Shown piece after piece: positions 60,529 through 64,000 of a DNA stretch of 64,000 nucleotides (within the stretch, counting starts at the first letter, position 1; each line of letters opens with the position of its first letter). Below the pieces are notes generated by a model. It was not told the origin of the DNA, ran no database searches, and worked only from the letters and a program-made list of their open reading frames with translations. Source of the stretch: an uncultured Oscillospiraceae bacterium (GTDB taxonomy: Bacteria; Bacillota; Clostridia; Oscillospirales; Oscillospiraceae); the NCBI GenBank assembly GCA_944387065.1, contig CALXDM010000001.1, positions 1 through 64,000 on the forward strand. Reading direction: 5' to 3'. The position numbers and the translations under genes were made by a program.

Positions 60529-61965
60529 TTAGACCTTCAGTTGGGTATCCGCCCCGGTCAGGGCGTCCTTATGGGCGTCCAGCACCGGCTGAACCCAGTC
60601 CCGGAGGAACTCGTCCACCTGTTCTGGGCAGCGGCCGATATACAAGGTGGGATCCATGTGGGCGGCCAGCTCCTCCTGACCCATGCCGAACAGAGGATCG
60701 CCGGCGATGAGCTCCAGCAGGTTATTGTTCCCCCCAAGCTCCTTCACGTTGCGGCCTGCCTCCAGGGCATGGACGCGGATGCGCTCGTGCAGCTCTTGCC
60801 GATTGCCTCCCCGCTTGACCGCGTCCATCATGATGTTCTCACTGGCCATGAAAGGCAGCTCCTCCAGGATATGCCGCTGAATGACCCGCTCATGCACCAC
60901 CAGGCCGGCCGTTACGTTCAGGTAGAGGTTGAGGATGGCGTCCACAGCCAGGAAAGCCTCCGGCACGCTGATGCGCTTGTTGGCGGAATCGTCCAGGGTG
61001 CGCTCAAACCATTGGGTGGCCGCGGTGAAGGCCGGGTTGGCCGCGTCGGCCATCACATAGCGGGCCAGGGCGCAGATGCGCTCACAGCGCATGGGATTGC
61101 GCTTGTATGGCATGGCCGAGGAGCCAATCTGCTTGCTCTCAAAGGGCTCCTCCACCTCCTTCAGGTGGCAAAGCAGGCGCAGGTCGGTGGCAAACTTGCT
61201 GGCCGACTGGGCGATGCCGGACAGGGCGGACAACACCGCGGCGTCCACCTTTCGGGAGTAGGTCTGTCCCGAGACAGGCACCACCCCCTCAAAGCCCATT
61301 TCCCGGGCAATGCGGGCCTCCAGCTGACGGCACTTTTCATGGTCCCCCTCAAATAGCTCCAGGAAGGAGGCCTGAGTGCCGGTGGTGCCCTTGCACCCCA
61401 GGAGCTGGAGCTTTGCCATCCGCTGCTCCACCTCTTCCAGGTCCAGGAGCAGGTCATACATCCAAAGTGTGGCCCGCTTGCCCACTGTCACCAGCTGGGC
61501 GGCCTGGAAATGGGTGAAGCCCAGGGTGGGCAGGGCGCGATACCGCCGGGCGAACTGGGCCAGGTGGTCCAGCGTCCGCACCAGCTTATCCCGGATCAGG
61601 GCCAGCCCCTCCCGCATGAGGATGATGTCGGTGTTGTCCCCCACATAGCAGCTGGTGGCCCCCAGGTGGATGATGGGCATGGCCTTGGGGCATTGGGCGC
61701 CAAAGGTGTGGATGTGGGCCATGACGTCGTGGCGCAGCTCCTGCTCCTTCTTGGCCGCCAGTTCATAGTCAATGTCGGTGAGATGGGCCTGCATCTCGTC
61801 AATCTGCTCCTGGGTGACGGGCAGGCCCAGCTCCATCTCCGCCCGGGCCAACGCCACCCACAGCTTGCGCCAGGTGGAAAACTTCTTGTCCGGGGAAAAC
61901 AGGTACTGCATCTCATCGCTGGCATACCGGGATGAGAGCGGGCTTTCATAGATTGGCTTGTTCAC
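60529..61965 (-). CDS. purB: Adenylosuccinate lyase
   Basis: This 478-residue fumarase-superfamily enzyme acts twice in purine synthesis. The superfamily signature is GSSAMPYKRNPM; the catalytic His regions are ATSCYVGDNTDI upstream and TLGFTHFQAAQ. The GTG start at 61965 gives NKPIYESPLSSRYAS; GGGAGGT lies about 12 nt upstream, rather far, so the start is fairly but not fully certain. The leader has a small hairpin (CGCTGG/CCAGCG). Confidence 0.94.
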   Translation of the reverse strand: MNKPIYESPLSSRYASDEMQYLFSPDKKFSTWRKLWVALARAEMELGLPVTQEQIDEMQAHLTDIDYELAAKKEQELRHDVMAHIHTFGAQCPKAMPIIHLGATSCYVGDNTDIILMREGLALIRDKLVRTLDHLAQFARRYRALPTLGFTHFQAAQLVTVGKRATLWMYDLLLDLEEVEQRMAKLQLLGCKGTTGTQASFLELFEGDHEKCRQLEARIAREMGFEGVVPVSGQTYSRKVDAAVLSALSGIAQSASKFATDLRLLCHLKEVEEPFESKQIGSSAMPYKRNPMRCERICALARYVMADAANPAFTAATQWFERTLDDSANKRISVPEAFLAVDAILNLYLNVTAGLVVHERVIQRHILEELPFMASENIMMDAVKRGGNRQELHERIRVHALEAGRNVKELGGNNNLLELIAGDPLFGMGQEELAAHMDPTLYIGRCPEQVDEFLRDWVQPVLDAHKDALTGADTQLKV

Positions 61966-62026
61966 CTTACAACGTGACCTCCCTACGCTGGAACCCAGCG
62001 TGTTTTGATGGGGCGATTTGCCCCCT

Positions 62027-62055
62027 ATTATACCACGGTTTTCCGGATAGAACAA
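62027..62055 (-). promoter_or_regulatory. Sigma-A promoter of purB
   Basis: On the minus strand TTGTTC (62050-62055), 17-nt spacer, perfect TATAAT (62027-62032). The leader of about 55 nt has the stem CGCTGG-GTT-CCAGCG just before the ribosome site. Confidence 0.75.
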
Positions 62056-62128
62056 GACAGCGGGAAAAATCCCCGCAGCCCAGCCCGGTCAGGGACAACG
62101 CATGATCAAGCATAGTCCTTCCGGGGAC

Positions 62129-62165
62129 AAAAGGAACCGGCACGGCGGACTGCCATGCCGGTTCC
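62129..62165 (-). terminator. Terminator after zinc-ribbon gene
   Basis: On the minus strand GGAACCGGCA and TGCCGGTTCC form a 10-bp stem around a 13-nt loop, followed by TTTTG. Confidence 0.75.
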
Positions 62166-62184
62166 ACATAGGGGTGCGATGGGC

Positions 62185-62469
62185 TTACAGCTGCGCCTCG
62201 TCCTGGGCCTTGGCAAAGCACTCGCTGCAATAAACAGGCCGGTCAGACTTGGGCTCAAAGGGAACCCGGGCCTCGCCCCCGCAGGCTGCGCATACGGCAG
62301 TAAAATACTCCCGGGGCCCACGGGCGGCGGCCTTACGGGCGTCACGGCAGGGCTTGCAGCGCTGTGGCTCATTTTGGAAGCCGCGCTCCGCGTAGAACTC
62401 CTGCTCACCGGCGGTGAACACAAACTCCTGTCCACACTCTTTGCATACTAACGTCTTGTCTTCGTACAT
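62185..62469 (-). CDS. Two-module zinc-ribbon protein
   Basis: This 94-residue protein has two zinc-binding modules. The first is a zf-trcl-type ribbon (CKECGQEFVFTAGEQEFYA, closed by CKPC). The second is a CxxC-x17-CxxC unit (CAAC ... CSEC). Such proteins are common in clostridia; function is unknown, with RNA or protein binding most likely. The ATG at 62469 follows GAGAGGG. It lies 64 nt downstream of sigH on the same strand. Confidence 0.9.
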   Translation of the reverse strand: MYEDKTLVCKECGQEFVFTAGEQEFYAERGFQNEPQRCKPCRDARKAAARGPREYFTAVCAACGGEARVPFEPKSDRPVYCSECFAKAQDEAQL

Positions 62470-62533
62470 GGAAATACCCTCTCTTTGATGCCCAGAACCG
62501 GAGACATAGCCTGCTGGGACTGTAATATTTGCG

Positions 62534-63124
62534 TCAGCTTTCGCTGAATACGCCATAGAGCTTGGCCACCTTGCGGCGGATGCGCTGTACCGCGTTGTCC
62601 ACCGCCTTGACTGGCCTGGCCACCTGCTGGCCAATCTCCCGGTAGGAGAGCCCCTGAAGATAGAGGGCCAGGATGCGCTGCTCCAGGGAGGAGAGCTGCC
62701 GGTTAACCCGATCCAGCCGCTCCTGGGTCGCCTCCCGGGAGAGGAGCAACTCCTCGGGGCTGTCTCCCCCCTCCCCTGTGACCGCCCCGTCCAGGGGGAC
62801 GCTGTGATTGAGGGGCGTGTGCTTGTCCCGGGCCGCGGCGGTAACGGCAGAGCGGATCCGGTTGCGCACACACACCTGGGCAAAGGTATGGAACGCAGCC
62901 TGCCGACTGGCGTCGTACTCCCGGATTGCCTTGAGCAGCCCGAACATCGCCTCTTGGATGAGGTCCTCACTGTCCCCACCGGCCAGGAAGTAGGGACGGG
63001 CGCAGGCCCGGGTCAGCTGCTGATACCGGGCCACCAAGACCTCCTCCGCTGTACGGTCGCCACCCTGCGCGCTGGCGCACAGGGCCTCATCGCTCCATTC
63101 GCTTGTATGCCTGCTCCAATCCAT
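62534..63124 (-). CDS. sigH: RNA polymerase sigma factor SigH
   Basis: This 196-residue sigma-70 family protein closely resembles B. subtilis SigH, the early stationary-phase and sporulation sigma factor. Region 2 is ARPYFLAGGDSEDLIQEAMFGLLKAIREY, here split as ARPYFLAGGDSEDLIQEAMF and GLLKAIREY. It is followed by FAQVCVRNRIRSAVTAA and the linker DKHTPLNHSVPLD. Region 4 is LDRVNRQLSSLEQRILALYL with GLSYREIGQQVARPVKAVDN. The ATG at 63124 follows AGGAAAGG. It begins the transcription unit that includes the zinc-ribbon gene. Confidence 0.92.
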   Translation of the reverse strand: MDWSRHTSEWSDEALCASAQGGDRTAEEVLVARYQQLTRACARPYFLAGGDSEDLIQEAMFGLLKAIREYDASRQAAFHTFAQVCVRNRIRSAVTAAARDKHTPLNHSVPLDGAVTGEGGDSPEELLLSREATQERLDRVNRQLSSLEQRILALYLQGLSYREIGQQVARPVKAVDNAVQRIRRKVAKLYGVFSES

Positions 63125-63143
63125 CTCGCAGCCTTTCCTATCT

Positions 63144-63172
63144 TTCTTATCACAGATCCTGTCGCTTGTCAA
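63144..63172 (-). promoter_or_regulatory. Candidate promoter of sigH
   Basis: On the minus strand a perfect TTGACA (63167-63172) is followed after 17 nt by TAAGAA (63144-63149), a weak -10. The start codon lies only about 20 nt downstream of the -10, so the leader is very short. Confidence 0.5.
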
Positions 63173-63202
63173 TGCGTTTGACGCAAATTTCAAGGGAATT
63201 TC

Positions 63203-64000
63203 TTAGATTTCCGCCGATTTAATCAGATTTGCCAACCCCTGGGCAATCTCCCGAGCGGTTTGCTCCGCCCCGGCCTCCACCATGACGCGCACCAGCGCCT
63301 CCGTACCGGAGGGACGCACCAGCACGCGCCCTTCCCCTTTCAGCTGCTGCTCCCACCGCCTCACAGCTTCTTCCAGCCAAGGGGCGGACATGATCCGCTG
63401 CTTGGCCTGCCCATCTGGGACAGGGACGTTGATCAGCTCCTGGGGATAGCGCTTACAGCGGCCAAACAGTGCCGAGGCCGGCTCCCCGCTGCGAAACAGC
63501 AGGTCTAAGATCTGAAGGGCGGTCAGCTCCCCGTCGCCGGTGGTGGCGTGCTCCAAGAAGATCATGTGGCCCGACTGCTCCCCGCCCAGCACATAGCCCC
63601 GCTCCACCATGCGCTCCAGGACATTGCGGTCGCCCACGTCGGTGCACTCCAGGGTCAACCCCCGCTCTCGGGCAAAGGCGTGCAGGCCGATGTTGCTCAT
63701 CACCGTGGCCACCACCGCGCTGCCGGCCAACCTGCCTTGGGCCAGCAGGTCCGCCCCGCAGGCGGCCATGATCTGGTCCCCGTCGATCAGACCGCCCTTC
63801 TCATCCACAGCCAGGCAGCGGTCGGCATCTCCATCAAAGGCAATGCCCAGGACGTAACCGCCCGCCCGCACCATGGCGGACAGAGCGTCCATATGGGTAG
63901 AGCCGCACCGCTGGTTGATGTTGACCCCGTTGGGGTCGGCGTTGATTACGTCCACACTCAGTCCAGGAAAGCGGTCAAACAGGCGGGCAGCGGTAGCAGA
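63203..64000 (-). CDS. glmM: Phosphoglucosamine mutase, 3' part
   Basis: The last 266 codons of a phosphohexomutase are present; the start lies beyond the window end. GlmM converts glucosamine-6-P to glucosamine-1-P for cell-wall precursors. Visible are the metal-binding loop IAFDGDADRC, the sugar-binding GGEQSGHMIF and the phosphate-binding RPSGTEALVRV. INADPNGVNIN upstream is typical of GlmM. The catalytic serine is not in the window. In many Firmicutes glmM follows cdaA-cdaR, but here it is separate. Confidence 0.92.
   Translation of the reverse strand, partial: SATAARLFDRFPGLSVDVINADPNGVNINQRCGSTHMDALSAMVRAGGYVLGIAFDGDADRCLAVDEKGGLIDGDQIMAACGADLLAQGRLAGSAVVATVMSNIGLHAFARERGLTLECTDVGDRNVLERMVERGYVLGGEQSGHMIFLEHATTGDGELTALQILDLLFRSGEPASALFGRCKRYPQELINVPVPDGQAKQRIMSAPWLEEAVRRWEQQLKGEGRVLVRPSGTEALVRVMVEAGAEQTAREIAQGLANLIKSAEI

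Noticed and set aside
1..64000. CRISPR arrays, insertion sequences, prophage or a biosynthetic gene cluster
   Set aside because: No regularly spaced repeats, transposases, structural phage genes or synthase clusters were seen on either strand.

Overview
The window reads as chromosomal core DNA of a GC-rich, endospore-forming member of the Firmicutes (class Clostridia). The protein flavour and gene order suggest the Oscillospiraceae (Flavonifractor / Pseudoflavonifractor / Intestinimonas-like), but this is inference; no rRNA gene is present to settle it. Spore formation is supported by spoIVFA-spoIVFB, spoVM, a SipL-like SPOCS/LysM gene, spoIVA, a CwlD-like amidase and the early sporulation sigma factor SigH. 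Most promoters have a sigma-A form with 17-18 nt spacing, and two match the SigE (mother-cell) form. No phage, insertion sequence or CRISPR array was seen.

Layout. 1-2.5 kb (minus): five tRNAs (Val-Asp-Phe-Gly-Lys) behind one promoter, hslO, a SAM methyltransferase and a YerC/TrpR-like regulator. 2.7-5.3 kb: an EFR1 flavodoxin/ferredoxin protein, then an AT-richer islet (GlcG/HbpS-like protein plus AraC regulator). 5.3-6.9 kb: spoIVFA-spoIVFB behind a textbook SigE promoter. 6.9-13.6 kb: rfbB (minus), then rplS, ylqF, rnhB, yraN, an M19 dipeptidase, thrC and a metallophosphatase. 13.7-21.2 kb: proteostasis block tig-clpP-clpX-lon, then ysxC and an FAH-family hydrolase. 21.3-24.6 kb: carD, ispD-ispF, and a DUF3343 / class V aminotransferase pair. 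24.8-29 kb: cdaA-cdaR (c-di-AMP synthesis and control), then a poorly known trio (DUF5685, J-domain protein with Cys-rich tail, membrane protein).

29-44.6 kb is a long, tightly overlapping plus-strand block, yicC-remA-gmk-rpoZ-priA-def-fmt-rsmB-rlmN-prpC-prkC-rsgA-spoVM, followed by sipL and spoIVA. The order matches Bacillus subtilis except that coaBC, rpe and thiN are missing. It links nucleotide supply, replication restart, initiator-tRNA formylation and deformylation, rRNA modification, Ser/Thr phospho-signalling and spore-coat basement assembly. 44.7-50.9 kb: a Crp/Fnr regulator divergent from leuC-leuD-leuB, a coaX-like gene with a damaged active-site motif, an aspartate-type aminotransferase and a DUF1858 protein. 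50.9-56 kb: trmK, a Nif3 protein, cwlD, radA, a tiny Cys-rich gene on the opposite strand, and a Xer-type recombinase. 56-60.5 kb: glycolysis, with class II aldolase, a PPi-type phosphofructokinase and (minus) an ATP-type phosphofructokinase, separated by an AT-rich membrane-protein islet flanked by palindromes. 60.5-64 kb (minus): purB, a zinc-ribbon protein, sigH and the 3' part of glmM, which runs off the window.

The least explained parts are short ones: the 23-codon spoVM; long hairpins at 23.1, 41.4, 54.8 and 59.4 kb; the lysine/alanine-rich tail on trigger factor; and the degenerate CoaX.
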